A program made the position numbers and the translations under genes. From assembly GCA_015068935.1 (NCBI GenBank), contig SVJO01000005.1, positions 1 to 63,380 on the forward strand: 63,380 nucleotides of DNA, read 5' to 3'. The notes under the pieces were generated by a model, which was not told the origin of the DNA, did not search any database, and worked only from the letters and a program-made list of their open reading frames with translations. Source of the stretch: Oscillospiraceae bacterium (lineage in GTDB: Bacteria; Bacillota; Clostridia; UBA1381; UBA9506). Positions within the stretch are counted from its first letter, which is position 1. The number at the start of each line of letters is the position of its first letter. Positions 8,756-17,740 of the stretch are shown piece by piece.

Positions 8756-10662
8756 TTGTATCCGTCCTCCTTTTTTGATGTGTTAGATTTTGACGTGGAG
8801 ATAGCAAGAACTATCCAGAAAATGAGTAATATCTTATAGTTATACCACACATAATCAGTCATCCCCTGAAGCATAAGCCCAAGTATGCCTGAAGTGCAGG
8901 CGATTGTGACAGATGAGCGCAACGTTTTTTTGTTTTCGTATAAAAGTGTTTGTACTGAGCTTTTGACATATCTCAAAAGCAACACGATGAATACTAAAAA
9001 GCCTCCTATTCCAAGCTCAACTAAAAGCTGGAGGAATAAGTTATGTGAATGAAGAGCAAATGCAACACCTGATGCTGCATACTTCTGATAAACCAGCGAA
9101 AAAGCATTTGAGCCGGGGCCTATACCGCTCAGCCAGAAGTCCCCGATAACACGCAGCGCCGATTGCCAGATTGAAACCCTGTATGCAGTTGAACTGTCTG
9201 ACATATCGCCTATGCTTGTTATTCTTCCGACAATGGCTGAATTACTTGAAAGTATAACAGGTATAAACGGAATGGCAACAAATAAAACCAAAGAACAAAT
9301 TGCCCACCTTTTGTCAGTTGCTACAAGGAATATTATCACAGCAAGCATTGCACCGAGCCATGCACCTCTTGACCATGTAAAAATCAGGCACAGAACACAT
9401 AGTGCCAAAACGGCAAAATAAACAATTTTATGCAACAGTTTTTCGCTACGCAGTAAAAAAGCCATGGCAAGTGGAATCATCATGACAAGGTATTCGCCCA
9501 AAACGTTTGGATTGTCAAAGGTTGAGTAAACTCTTAGCTTTATATCCTCAAACATTTTTTCATCAACCCACGATGATGTCGAAGAAACGCCGATAAAATT
9601 CTGCGCAATTCCATATAGGGCTACAAGACCTGCCATGAGGACAAAAGCTGACGTTATTGCCTTATATGCCTTGTCATTTCCCAGTATGTTGTAGGCCACA
9701 AAATAAAACAGAATAAAGGAGACATGAACAAGAAAAATTCCCGCACTTCCCATAAATGCGAAGGAATTGAGAGTCCCCAGAAAATATGAAAGAGCAAAGA
9801 GCAGGGTGGGAATATAAAGGGGAGAGTACATTAATTTTATATCCTTTTTTCTTATAAGCCTGAAACAAAAGGAAAAAGCACATAAAATACTTAAGCCTGC
9901 AAGCACTAAAGTAGGAAGTATCGGTGATGCTGCAGCCACGATAAAAATGCCGAGCTCTGTATATTTTAGAATAAGCAGTATAGCGATTATTCCAAATATT
10001 GAAAACACGAAATCAATGGGCGAGAGCAGCACTCCACATACAGCGAGCACAGCACCAAGTATAGTGGCGGCGATAGAGCCCTTAATATGAATCGCATCGT
10101 CAATCAAAAAAAGTCTGCTGTGTTCTCTTGCGGCATTATCATAAAACAATTCACCTGCTTTTTTTAATAGAAAACTACCCTTAAACAACGATTTAAGACT
10201 TCTGTTAATCAGAATAAAGCAGATGCCCGAAACAATAAAAAGCATACAAAAAGCTAAGGATTTAAAAGCTAATGAACCTGAAAAAAGTCTGAGTATTGCG
10301 TAGACTACGCCAAAACTGCAAAGGGCCGCTCCGTATATTCGGATACTTACAAGATTCCAGTTGTCCGTAAAGTATAAAATGTCACTTGAGGACCGAAGTT
10401 CACTATATTTTGCGCTTATCTTTTGTGATATAAAAGAAATAATTTTTATTGGCAACATTAAAAGTTTTGTAAAAACACTTTCTTTTGCAAAAGATGCATC
10501 TTTTGTTCGTCTTTTAAAGAATCTTCCTATTATGCTTTCTGCAACAGTTTGCTGAATAAAGGAACATATGGAAAAAAATACTTTTCCAAGAACACTGTGC
10601 GGAAAAATATCTGCAATTTTTTTAATATATTTTACAAAAAAACGGTAAATAGCGCTTTGCAT
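8752..10662 (-). CDS. O-antigen ligase/polymerase-like membrane protein (Wzy_C)
   Basis: A 636-residue polytopic protein. The first 85 residues form an unusual cytoplasmic-looking leader. About a dozen hydrophobic segments follow from residue 85 to 630. Near the C-terminal third is the Wzy_C/WaaL-like block: 'FTWSRGAWLGAMLAV' (conserved Arg), the exterior loop with 'GIGPGSNAF' and 'LHSHNLFLQLLVELGI' (conserved His). Such proteins join glycan repeat units or attach them to acceptors. GGAGG lies 8-9 bases before the ATG, overlapping the murJ end. Substrate unknown; polymerase and ligase cannot be told apart from sequence. Confidence 0.88.
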   Translation of the reverse strand: MQSAIYRFFVKYIKKIADIFPHSVLGKVFFSICSFIQQTVAESIIGRFFKRRTKDASFAKESVFTKLLMLPIKIISFISQKISAKYSELRSSSDILYFTDNWNLVSIRIYGAALCSFGVVYAILRLFSGSLAFKSLAFCMLFIVSGICFILINRSLKSLFKGSFLLKKAGELFYDNAAREHSRLFLIDDAIHIKGSIAATILGAVLAVCGVLLSPIDFVFSIFGIIAILLILKYTELGIFIVAAASPILPTLVLAGLSILCAFSFCFRLIRKKDIKLMYSPLYIPTLLFALSYFLGTLNSFAFMGSAGIFLVHVSFILFYFVAYNILGNDKAYKAITSAFVLMAGLVALYGIAQNFIGVSSTSSWVDEKMFEDIKLRVYSTFDNPNVLGEYLVMMIPLAMAFLLRSEKLLHKIVYFAVLALCVLCLIFTWSRGAWLGAMLAVIIFLVATDKRWAICSLVLFVAIPFIPVILSSNSAIVGRITSIGDMSDSSTAYRVSIWQSALRVIGDFWLSGIGPGSNAFSLVYQKYAASGVAFALHSHNLFLQLLVELGIGGFLVFIVLLLRYVKSSVQTLLYENKKTLRSSVTIACTSGILGLMLQGMTDYVWYNYKILLIFWIVLAISTSKSNTSKKEDGYK

Positions 10663-10663
10663 A

Positions 10664-12235
10664 TCAGTTTTCCTCCGTTTTAGTTTCTTTTTTTTGTTTA
10701 ATTAATATGTTTCTTATATCACCGAATTCTTCCGTTTTTAAAAGAGCGAGCATAATAATATAAATTATAAGTCCGGCTCCTCCGGGGAAGACTAAGGCAA
10801 GTATCTTAGCAGTAAAGCTGTCAGCGACATCAAAAGAGCATGAGACAAAATATGTGATAAGCCCCATTAAAAATGCACTGACCAACTGTTTGAGAAAATT
10901 TATTAAAAATTTTCTGTCTAAAATTTTATAACGTTTGTTTATAATAAAAACAAGTATTCCGCTGATTAAAGCAGAAGCAACTGAGGCTGAAAACGCAAGG
11001 CCCGCAATTCCTGCAGAAAAACCTTTGACAAGGACAAAGCTAAGAAGTATATTTACAGTTATGCCTGTCATAGCTACATACATAGGTGTCTTTCCGTCTT
11101 TTGATGAATAAAAAATCTTGTTCGCAATTTCCCCAATACCAAAGCCGAGCATGCCCATTGAGTAAAACCTAAGAGCAGATGCAGTTAAAGCAGTGCTTTG
11201 TGAGGTGAATTCGCCGCGCTCGTATACAAGACGGACAAGGGGAGTGCTCAGCACTAAAAACAATGCCATAACAGGAAGCACTAAAGCACATATAATGCGG
11301 AGTGCATTTTTTGAAAGCTTTTGAAATTCTGTTTTATCAGGATTTTGAGCAGCTCTTGAAAGTGAGGGGAAAATCAGATTGGAAACTGCATATGTTAAAA
11401 CCCCTACCAATATAATATAAAGCTTGTTGGCATAATCAAGAGCAGGAACAGCCTGTCCGCCTGAAAGCCCTGAGGCAAGATATATGTTGATTGTGGTATT
11501 AATCGGCTGAACCCATGAGCTTATCAGAATAGGAAGAGCCAGAAGGACGGATTTTTTAATTCCTTCGTTTTTCAGGTTTACAGTCGGCGTGAATCTATAT
11601 TTTTTTCTGATTAAGGCAGGTATTTCAATAATAAGCTGAAAAGACCATGATATAAGCATTGCAACAGATACACCAAATATTCCGAGCTTATCACCGAAAA
11701 CAAGTAAATATATTACCATAAAGCCGTTTGAAACAAGGCTGATAGCGGCAGGGACATTAAATTCCCCGAGCGATTGCAAAAGACCTGCAACAGAATAGGC
11801 AAGTGCAGTAAAAATCATTGAGGGGAAAAGCACGACAACAAGTTTAGCTGCTAGTTCCACTGTTTCAGGGCTTAGGTCATTTCCGATTAACTGAACAATA
11901 GGCTCTGAAAAAATTATGCCAATAACACATAAAGCACCTGTTATCAAGAAAACAAGTGTTATAAAGGAGTTGGCAAAAATTCTTGCATCTTCATATTTTT
12001 TTTCTTCTACAAAGCCATTATATACGGGTATGAAAGCAGCTGAGACAGCAGCGCCGAGTGTTATATCAAAAAAAAGTAACGGGATACGGCTTGCAGTAAG
12101 ATAGGCCTGTGCCGCACTGCCCGTTCCAAAAAGAGAAGCAAACAAAATATCACGGTACATTCCTGCAAACTTTGCAAGCAGGGTTGCAATTATCATGAAG
12201 CCTGCTGTCTTTAGAAGATTTTTCATGTTTAGCAT
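10664..12235 (-). CDS. murJ: Lipid II flippase MurJ (MviN family)
   Basis: Polytopic transporter of the MOP superfamily that moves lipid-linked wall precursors across the membrane. The 523-residue protein has about 14 hydrophobic segments. Family features are the N-terminal 'ATLLAKFAGMYRDILFASLFG', 'AFIPVYN', and 'YERGEFT' in the centre. The ATG at 12235 is chosen because GAGGAAAGG precedes it; an in-frame TTG at 12259 lies upstream of that site. Because it heads a glycosyltransferase and ligase chain, it could instead flip another lipid-linked glycan. It is the first gene after the strong promoter at 12311-12339. Confidence 0.88.
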   Translation of the reverse strand: MLNMKNLLKTAGFMIIATLLAKFAGMYRDILFASLFGTGSAAQAYLTASRIPLLFFDITLGAAVSAAFIPVYNGFVEEKKYEDARIFANSFITLVFLITGALCVIGIIFSEPIVQLIGNDLSPETVELAAKLVVVLFPSMIFTALAYSVAGLLQSLGEFNVPAAISLVSNGFMVIYLLVFGDKLGIFGVSVAMLISWSFQLIIEIPALIRKKYRFTPTVNLKNEGIKKSVLLALPILISSWVQPINTTINIYLASGLSGGQAVPALDYANKLYIILVGVLTYAVSNLIFPSLSRAAQNPDKTEFQKLSKNALRIICALVLPVMALFLVLSTPLVRLVYERGEFTSQSTALTASALRFYSMGMLGFGIGEIANKIFYSSKDGKTPMYVAMTGITVNILLSFVLVKGFSAGIAGLAFSASVASALISGILVFIINKRYKILDRKFLINFLKQLVSAFLMGLITYFVSCSFDVADSFTAKILALVFPGGAGLIIYIIMLALLKTEEFGDIRNILIKQKKETKTEEN

Positions 12236-12310
12236 TTTTTCGCCTTTCCTCAATCTCAACTGAATATAGTCAAAAATTTCCTTATTTTATATATACTACT
12301 ACAAAATATA

Positions 12311-12339
12311 ATTATATAGTTTTTTTCTGGAAAAGTCAA
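12311..12339 (-). promoter_or_regulatory. Sigma-A type promoter for the murJ chain
   Basis: On the minus strand TTGACT (12334-12339) is separated by 17 bases from TATAAT (12311-12316). Only one of twelve bases departs from consensus. Transcription would start near 12304, about 70 bases before the murJ ATG. No equally good promoter is visible further down the chain to position 38. Confidence 0.8.
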
Positions 12340-12480
12340 TAAAAAAAGGGTTATTTATGTTGGGTTTAAAATCAGGTAAGCATACACGCGAATAATTCAT
12401 AATTTGTTAATAATTTGTTAATAAAATTATTATATAATAAGATTTCCGGTGAATACATAAGATAATTTTTGGAGGAAAGA

Positions 12481-13356
12481 ATGAACAAGAAAAAGTTTTT
12501 AACCTCATTTGTAATAACAATTCTTGCATTTTGTATGATATTAGGTGGTCTTTTTGCTGCAACAGGCGGATTTTCTATCAGAGGAATTTCTCAGATTTTT
12601 TCAGGTATGGCTACCGAGAAATCAAATATATTGGTTATGGGACTTGATAAGGAAGCAAGACGTGCTGATGTTATTATGGTCGTTGGGGTAGACCCAAAGA
12701 GAAACAAGGTCAGCGTACTCTCAATACCGAGGGATACAAGAGTTGAGGTTGGTTCGGGGAGATATGATAAAATTAATCACACTATGGGGTATAAAAATCC
12801 TGAAGAAACTATAATAAACTCTGTTGAAAAGCTGACAGGAATCCCGATAGACTATTACTGCGAGGTTACTTTTGAAGGTTTTAGAAACTTCATTGATATT
12901 TTAGGCGGCGTAGAGTTTGATGTGCCTGTAGATATGCACTATGAGGACCCCGCTCAGGATCTTTATATTCACGTAAATAAGGGTCTTCAGGTTTTAAATG
13001 GCGAGCAAGCCGAAGGGGTTGTTCGTTTTAGGAATACTTATGCAAGGGCAGATCTGCAGAGAATAGAGGTTCAGCAGGATTTTCTTATGGCACTTTTTGA
13101 GCAGAAACTTAATGTAAAATATATTTTAAAAGCACCTGCAATTATTGAGGAGATGTATGAAAGTGTTAATACAAACCTTTCAATCAGAAATGCGCTGCGA
13201 TATGTAGGGCTTCTGGGCGATTTGACTACAGAATCTCTTTCAACAGATACACTTCCCGGAAACCCGCAGATGATAAACGGCGTCTCATATGTTGTTCCTG
13301 ACAAGGAAGCGCTTTCAGACATAGTTCTTACAGAGTTTGGCTATCCGGAAGAATAA
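12481..13356 (+). CDS. LytR-CpsA-Psr (LCP) family wall polymer ligase
   Basis: A 291-residue membrane-anchored protein. An N-terminal helix (about residues 8-28) is followed by an LCP domain: 'ILVMGLDKEARRADVIMVV' for pyrophosphate-head binding, 'SIPRDTRV', 'KINHTMGY' and the Arg/Asp-rich stretch 'VRFRNTYARADLQR'. LCP enzymes attach teichoic acids or other polymers from lipid carriers to peptidoglycan. GGAGGAAAG ends 2-3 bases before the ATG at 12481; an in-frame TTG lies upstream inside that ribosome site and is rejected. A possible weak promoter TTGTTA-17-TAAGAT lies at 12415-12443. It is divergent from murJ. Confidence 0.92.
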   Translation: MNKKKFLTSFVITILAFCMILGGLFAATGGFSIRGISQIFSGMATEKSNILVMGLDKEARRADVIMVVGVDPKRNKVSVLSIPRDTRVEVGSGRYDKINHTMGYKNPEETIINSVEKLTGIPIDYYCEVTFEGFRNFIDILGGVEFDVPVDMHYEDPAQDLYIHVNKGLQVLNGEQAEGVVRFRNTYARADLQRIEVQQDFLMALFEQKLNVKYILKAPAIIEEMYESVNTNLSIRNALRYVGLLGDLTTESLSTDTLPGNPQMINGVSYVVPDKEALSDIVLTEFGYPEE

Positions 13357-13372
13357 AAAAGGATAAAAGAGT

Positions 13373-14266
13373 TTGATTGATATGGAAAATAATTTATATT
13401 CAAAAAACAATGTTAAAGAGATGCTTCGCTCGCGTGATTTGCATTTTAAAAAGAGTCTTGGTCAGAACTTTTTAACTGATGAGAGTGTACTATCAGATAT
13501 TGTAGATGCTGCTGAAATAACAAAGGATGATTATGTTTTAGAGATAGGACCGGGGCCTGGAGTGCTTACAAGGCAGCTTGCAAAAAATGCGGGGCGGGTA
13601 GTAGCGGTAGAGCTTGATAGGGATATTCTGGGGCTTCTTATGGAAAACATTTCAGAATATGACAATGTTGAAATAATAAATAAAGATATCTTAAAAGTCG
13701 ATTTGGAAGAGCTTTCCCGTGAGTATTTTGATTCCAAGCCATTTAAGGTAATTGCGAATTTGCCCTATTATATAACAACTCCTATTGTAATGAAGTTACT
13801 TGAGAGTAAAACGGAAATCGAAAGTATAGTAATTATGATTCAGAAAGAAGTTGCTGACAGACTGACAGCAGCGCCGGGAACAAAGGATTTCGGGGCTATT
13901 TCTCTTTCTGTAAACTACTACGCTGATGCAAAGATTGTAAGACTGGTTCCGCCAGAGGCTTTTGTGCCTGCACCAAAAGTTTTTTCCGCAGTTTTGAAAT
14001 TATCTGTTTTAAAAAAGCCAAGGGTAAATGTAAGAGATGAGGCATTTTTATTTAAATTGATTAAGGCATCATTTTCAAAGAGAAGGAAAACGTTTTTAAA
14101 TGCCATATCGGGAGAAAGCGGCATTTCAGTTACAAAGGAAGAGGCAAAACAGATGCTTGAGGAACTTGGATTTAGTAATAATTTACGGGGCGAAACATTG
14201 TCACTTGTAGAATTTGCACAAATTTCCGATTTTTTGCACGAAAAACTTTGTGAAAAAACCCGTTGA
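13373..14266 (+). CDS. rsmA: 16S rRNA dimethyladenosine transferase RsmA (KsgA)
   Basis: Methylates the two adjacent adenosines in helix 45 of 16S rRNA during 30S assembly. The SAM-binding motif is 'VLEIGPGPGVLT' (about residue 56), with 'VVAVELDRDI' and the catalytic motif 'VIANLPYYITTPI'. The family size is right (about 297 residues). A TTG at 13373 has AAAAGGA 9 bases upstream and is preferred; the alternative ATG at 13382 lacks a well-placed site. It lies 16 bases after the LCP gene and is probably co-transcribed with it. Confidence 0.95.
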   Translation: MIDMENNLYSKNNVKEMLRSRDLHFKKSLGQNFLTDESVLSDIVDAAEITKDDYVLEIGPGPGVLTRQLAKNAGRVVAVELDRDILGLLMENISEYDNVEIINKDILKVDLEELSREYFDSKPFKVIANLPYYITTPIVMKLLESKTEIESIVIMIQKEVADRLTAAPGTKDFGAISLSVNYYADAKIVRLVPPEAFVPAPKVFSAVLKLSVLKKPRVNVRDEAFLFKLIKASFSKRRKTFLNAISGESGISVTKEEAKQMLEELGFSNNLRGETLSLVEFAQISDFLHEKLCEKTR

Positions 14267-14451
14267 TTTTTTGACGAAAAAGACTATGATTTTTCGGATT
14301 TTTGAAGTATAATTAATCCGATAGTGATAATTTGCCTCAATATGGCATAAAATAAAAAATGATTCTAAAGACTTTACACAGCAAAAGCTAGGAGGCTTGT
14401 TGCATTAAATACAGGTAAAGAAAAGCACAGTATTGAAAGGAGAAATAAAAA

Positions 14452-16203
14452 ATGACTGAAAACAAGGCAGTGCTCAGTTGGCTTGACGAGATGATTGCGT
14501 TAACAACTCCTGACAAGGTAGTTTGGATTGACGGATCTGAAGAACAGCGTCAGAAGCTTTATGATGAATCTGTTGCAGAGGGAGAGCTGATAAAGCTCAA
14601 TCAGGAAAAACTTCCTGGATGCTATCTTCACAGAACAGCAGAAAACGACGTTGCTCGTGTTGAGGACAGAACATTTATTTGTACAAAAACAAAGGAGGAT
14701 GCAGGCCCGACAAATAACTGGGAAGATCCTCAAGTTATGTATAAAAAATTATCAGAATTATTTAAAGGCAGCATGAAAGGAAGAACAATGTACGTTATTC
14801 CGTACATGATGGGAGCTTTCGGTTCACCTTTCTCAAAAATAGGCATTGAGCTTACAGACTCAAGATACGTTGTTCTTAACATGATGATTATGACAAGAAC
14901 AGGTAAAAAGGTTATGGAAGAATTAGGTGACAGTGATGATTTTGTACGTTGCCTCCATGCTAAGAAGGATATTGATGCGGAAAACAGATACATCTGTCAT
15001 TTCCCTGAAGATAATACAATATGGACAATTAACTCAGGTTACGGCGGAAACGTTTTACTTGGTAAAAAATGTTTTGCGCTCAGAATTGCAAGCAACATGG
15101 GTCATAAAGAAGGATGGATGGCTGAGCATATGTTAATCTTAGGTCTTGAGAATCCTCAGGGCGAGGTTAAATATATTGCTGCTGCATTCCCGTCAGCTTG
15201 CGGTAAGACAAACCTTGCAATGCTCATTCCGCCTGAAGCTTTAAAAGGATATAAGGTATGGACTGTAGGCGATGATATTGCATGGCTCAGAATAGGTGAA
15301 GATGGAAGATTATGGGCTGTTAACCCCGAGGCAGGTTTCTTTGGAGTTGCTCCTGGAACATCAACAAAAACAAATCCGAATGCTCTTGCTACAACTATGA
15401 GCAACACAATCTTTACAAATGTATTATTAAATACAGCTGATAACACTGTATGGTGGGAAGGCTTAGACGGAGAACCTCCGAAGGAAGGTATTGACTGGAA
15501 GGGCAATCCGTGGACTCCTGAAAGCGGTGTTAAGGGTGCTCATCCGAACTCAAGATTTACAGCTCCGGCTGCTCAGTGTCCTTGCATTTCTTCTGAATTC
15601 GAAGCTCCTAACGGTGTGCCGATTTCAGCTATCGTATTTGGCGGAAGACGTGCTAAGACTGCTCCGCTTGTATATGAAGCATTTGACTGGCAGCATGGTG
15701 TGTTTGTTGGTGCTACAATGGCATCTGAGACAACAGCAGCTGCTGCAGGCGCTGTTGGTGTTGTAAGACGTGATCCTATGGCTATGATTCCGTTCTGCGG
15801 ATATAATATGGCAGACTATTTTGCTCACTGGATTGAAATGGGCAAAAAAATCCCGAATGCACCGAAGATTTTCCACGTTAACTGGTTCCGTCTTGATGAA
15901 AACGGCAAGTTTATGTGGCCTGGATTTGGTGACAACTTAAGAGTCCTCAACTGGATATTAGACAGATGTGAAGGAAAGGCTGATGCTAAAGAAACAGCAA
16001 TCGGTTATCTCCCGAATGTTTCTGACATCAATGTTGAAGGTCTTAATATCGACAAAGCAACACTTGAAAATCTCTTAAGTGTTGATAAAGAGGTTTGGAA
16101 GGAAGAAATCGCTAATCAGAAAGAATTCTTTGCAAAATTCGGCAATGACCTTCCGAAAGAAATCGAAGAAGAGCTTTCAAAGCTCGAAGCAAGACTTGCA
16201 TAG
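14452..16203 (+). CDS. pckG: Phosphoenolpyruvate carboxykinase (GTP type)
   Basis: Interconverts oxaloacetate + GTP with phosphoenolpyruvate + CO2 + GDP; cytoplasmic, metal-dependent. The 583-residue length fits the GTP class. The P-loop 'PSACGKTNLAM' carries the reactive cysteine of this class, followed by 'VGDDIAWLR' and 'NPEAGFFGVAPGT'. In fermenting anaerobes it can run towards oxaloacetate to capture CO2. GAAAGGAG lies 8-9 bases before the ATG. A -10-like TATAAT at 14308-14313 has no good -35, so the promoter is uncertain. The leader (14267-14451) shows no riboswitch that I recognise. Codon choice is uniform, as in highly expressed genes. Confidence 0.96.
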   Translation: MTENKAVLSWLDEMIALTTPDKVVWIDGSEEQRQKLYDESVAEGELIKLNQEKLPGCYLHRTAENDVARVEDRTFICTKTKEDAGPTNNWEDPQVMYKKLSELFKGSMKGRTMYVIPYMMGAFGSPFSKIGIELTDSRYVVLNMMIMTRTGKKVMEELGDSDDFVRCLHAKKDIDAENRYICHFPEDNTIWTINSGYGGNVLLGKKCFALRIASNMGHKEGWMAEHMLILGLENPQGEVKYIAAAFPSACGKTNLAMLIPPEALKGYKVWTVGDDIAWLRIGEDGRLWAVNPEAGFFGVAPGTSTKTNPNALATTMSNTIFTNVLLNTADNTVWWEGLDGEPPKEGIDWKGNPWTPESGVKGAHPNSRFTAPAAQCPCISSEFEAPNGVPISAIVFGGRRAKTAPLVYEAFDWQHGVFVGATMASETTAAAAGAVGVVRRDPMAMIPFCGYNMADYFAHWIEMGKKIPNAPKIFHVNWFRLDENGKFMWPGFGDNLRVLNWILDRCEGKADAKETAIGYLPNVSDINVEGLNIDKATLENLLSVDKEVWKEEIANQKEFFAKFGNDLPKEIEEELSKLEARLA

Positions 16204-16275
16204 TCTGAATAAGTTAATTAGGCGTAGTGCCTGATGATATTAATTTGTAATCACTAAATGAGGAGGAAACTTAAC

Positions 16276-16461
16276 ATGAAAAGCAAACTTTTAACAGCTC
16301 TCGTAGCATTAATGGTAGTTGTTGGATCATTCGCTGCATGTTCTTCAGAAAAAGCTCCTGTTGTTACAGATGAGCCTACAGCTGAGGCTACAGTTGAAGC
16401 TACAGAAGAAGCTGCAGTTGAAGCTACAGTTGAAGCTACAGTTGAAGCAATAGCTGAGTAA
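16276..16461 (+). CDS. Small repeat-bearing lipoprotein, linker only
   Basis: A 61-residue product. It has a basic start ('MKSKLL'), a hydrophobic core and 'GSFAAC', with Cys22 as the lipidation site; the -3 residue is Phe, which is not ideal. The mature part is only about 40 residues: 'SSEKAPVVTDEPTA', then acidic 'VEAT'-type repeats ending in a stop. GAGGAGGAAA precedes the ATG at 16276. It looks like the signal plus linker of a larger lipoprotein with no domain behind it. The stop is 13 bases before a strong terminator, so no lost 3' part is visible. It is 72 bases after pckG and probably shares its transcript. Function unknown. Confidence 0.7.
   Translation: MKSKLLTALVALMVVVGSFAACSSEKAPVVTDEPTAEATVEATEEAAVEATVEATVEAIAE
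16381..16452 (+). repeat. Six tandem 12-base repeats
   Basis: Six consecutive 12-base units of the form GTTGAAGCTACA with few changes. Units 2, 4 and 5 are identical. They encode (V/A/E)EA(T/A/I) in the small lipoprotein. Being a multiple of three, unit gain or loss would keep the frame, so length may vary between strains. Confidence 0.85.
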
Positions 16462-16474
16462 TTCATCAAAAGAT

Positions 16475-16517
16475 AAAAAAATATCGTGCAGGCTCAAAGC
16501 CTGCACGATATTTTTTT
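16475..16517. terminator. Bidirectional rho-independent terminator
   Basis: A 13-base perfect GC-containing core stem (ATATCGTGCAGGC pairing with GCCTGCACGATAT) has a 5-base loop and is flanked by A runs on the left and T runs on the right. It can stop both the pckG-lipoprotein transcript and the convergent sigE-side transcript. Confidence 0.92.
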
Positions 16518-16550
16518 ATAAAAGCATTAATTTGGAGGATTGAGGAAGGC

Positions 16551-17705
16551 TTAATTTAAAAGCACGTTGTCAATAGTTTCTTCATCAGCAATAGATACAG
16601 AATCTAAAAGAGATTCTATTCTGTCAGATAAATCAGAAAGCCTTTGCCGTTGCTGTGAAAGCTCATCACACAAAAGTTTTATTTGTCTTTCCTGATTCAA
16701 AAGTAAATCTTCAGTTTTTTGAGGACCGGATATTTTTTTAGCGATACTTTCATGCTCTATGTGTTCTGGCGGTTTTTTTAAAATATCATGCGTTCCATAA
16801 AGAGTAATATCATTTTCTCTTGATACTCCGTAATAATATTCATATATACCATTTTTACATATGGCATATAACTTCGCCTCAGTGCTTGAGCTTTTAGCAT
16901 ACTGCATCGGCCTTGACCATTTTCCGTCAGGCTGCAGACAAGAGGACATAATATTTCCATATTCTGTCCATACCATATATTGCTTTTCGCAGTAACAGGA
17001 TATAATTGGAATGATGTCCCCTTTAAGGTCGCGATAAACGGGGCTCTTTTCGTTATTATTTTTAATGTATACAAGTGTTTTTACATTATCTGTTTCGTGT
17101 ATACCGATTAAGGCTTCGCTATCTGAGAGTTTGGTTGAAAATTTTATTGAAAGACCGTCTTCAAGAATTGTTGGTTCAAGGAATTTTTTTTGTGACCATT
17201 TGTAAATTTGCCTGCATGAAGTTCCGTTTTCATTTTTATAGTAAACATAAAAATCTGTTTCGGGACATGAACAGACACAAAAGGGAACGGAATCATTTTT
17301 TATATATGCCACAATTTGGGGAGAAGAACCAGGGTGAAGGACCTGATGAACAAGCATTACTCTTTCTTTGTTCTCTACTAAATATAAAAGATTTATAAAG
17401 CCTGAAATTTCAGTCATTACAAAATTTTTGTTATATGGTTTTGCCGTTTTGCTTTGAAGGAGTATATTTTTTTGCCATGAGGTTCCGTCATATAAAAGAT
17501 ATAATACTGAGCCTTTTTGGTCCTGACACACAATGTGAATTCTGTTTCCCGAGGAGTAAACGCAGAAATCTGCAGCAGCTCCCGCTAAAATAATTTTATG
17601 TTCTTCAAATCTGAAGCCATTTTTTTTGCGGCTGCATAGTCCTACATGAGGCTTGATAAAAAAGTGAATCCAACTTCCGCCATAGGCGATAATGTATTCT
17701 CGCAA
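16551..17705 (-). CDS. Unrecognised protein in the spoIIGA-sigE operon, C-terminal coiled coil
   Basis: A 384-residue protein I cannot assign. No signal peptide or membrane helix is evident. Residues about 1-320 have recurring short strands with Trp/Tyr and Gly ('YGGSWIHFFIKP', 'LYDGTSWQKNILL', 'WSQKKFLEPTIL', 'PDGKWSRPMQY'), which suggests a beta-propeller. Residues about 330-372 are a heptad-rich helix ('NQERQIKLLCDELSQQRQRL', then 'LSDRIESLLDSV'), probably a coiled coil. The start is TTG at 17705 with AAGGAG about 9 bases upstream. It lies 35 bases after sigE, where sigG often stands in relatives, so it is probably co-transcribed and a sporulation role is possible by context. Confidence 0.65.
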   Translation of the reverse strand: MREYIIAYGGSWIHFFIKPHVGLCSRKKNGFRFEEHKIILAGAAADFCVYSSGNRIHIVCQDQKGSVLYLLYDGTSWQKNILLQSKTAKPYNKNFVMTEISGFINLLYLVENKERVMLVHQVLHPGSSPQIVAYIKNDSVPFCVCSCPETDFYVYYKNENGTSCRQIYKWSQKKFLEPTILEDGLSIKFSTKLSDSEALIGIHETDNVKTLVYIKNNNEKSPVYRDLKGDIIPIISCYCEKQYMVWTEYGNIMSSCLQPDGKWSRPMQYAKSSSTEAKLYAICKNGIYEYYYGVSRENDITLYGTHDILKKPPEHIEHESIAKKISGPQKTEDLLLNQERQIKLLCDELSQQRQRLSDLSDRIESLLDSVSIADEETIDNVLLN

Positions 17706-17740
17706 TATAATCTCTCCTTATATAATTTAATATATGTTTA

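Noticed and set aside
14267-14451. Riboswitch or attenuator in the pckG leader
   Set aside because: Only a weak CGGATT/AATCCG repeat and an AGGAGG followed by a two-codon frame are visible; no known aptamer features.
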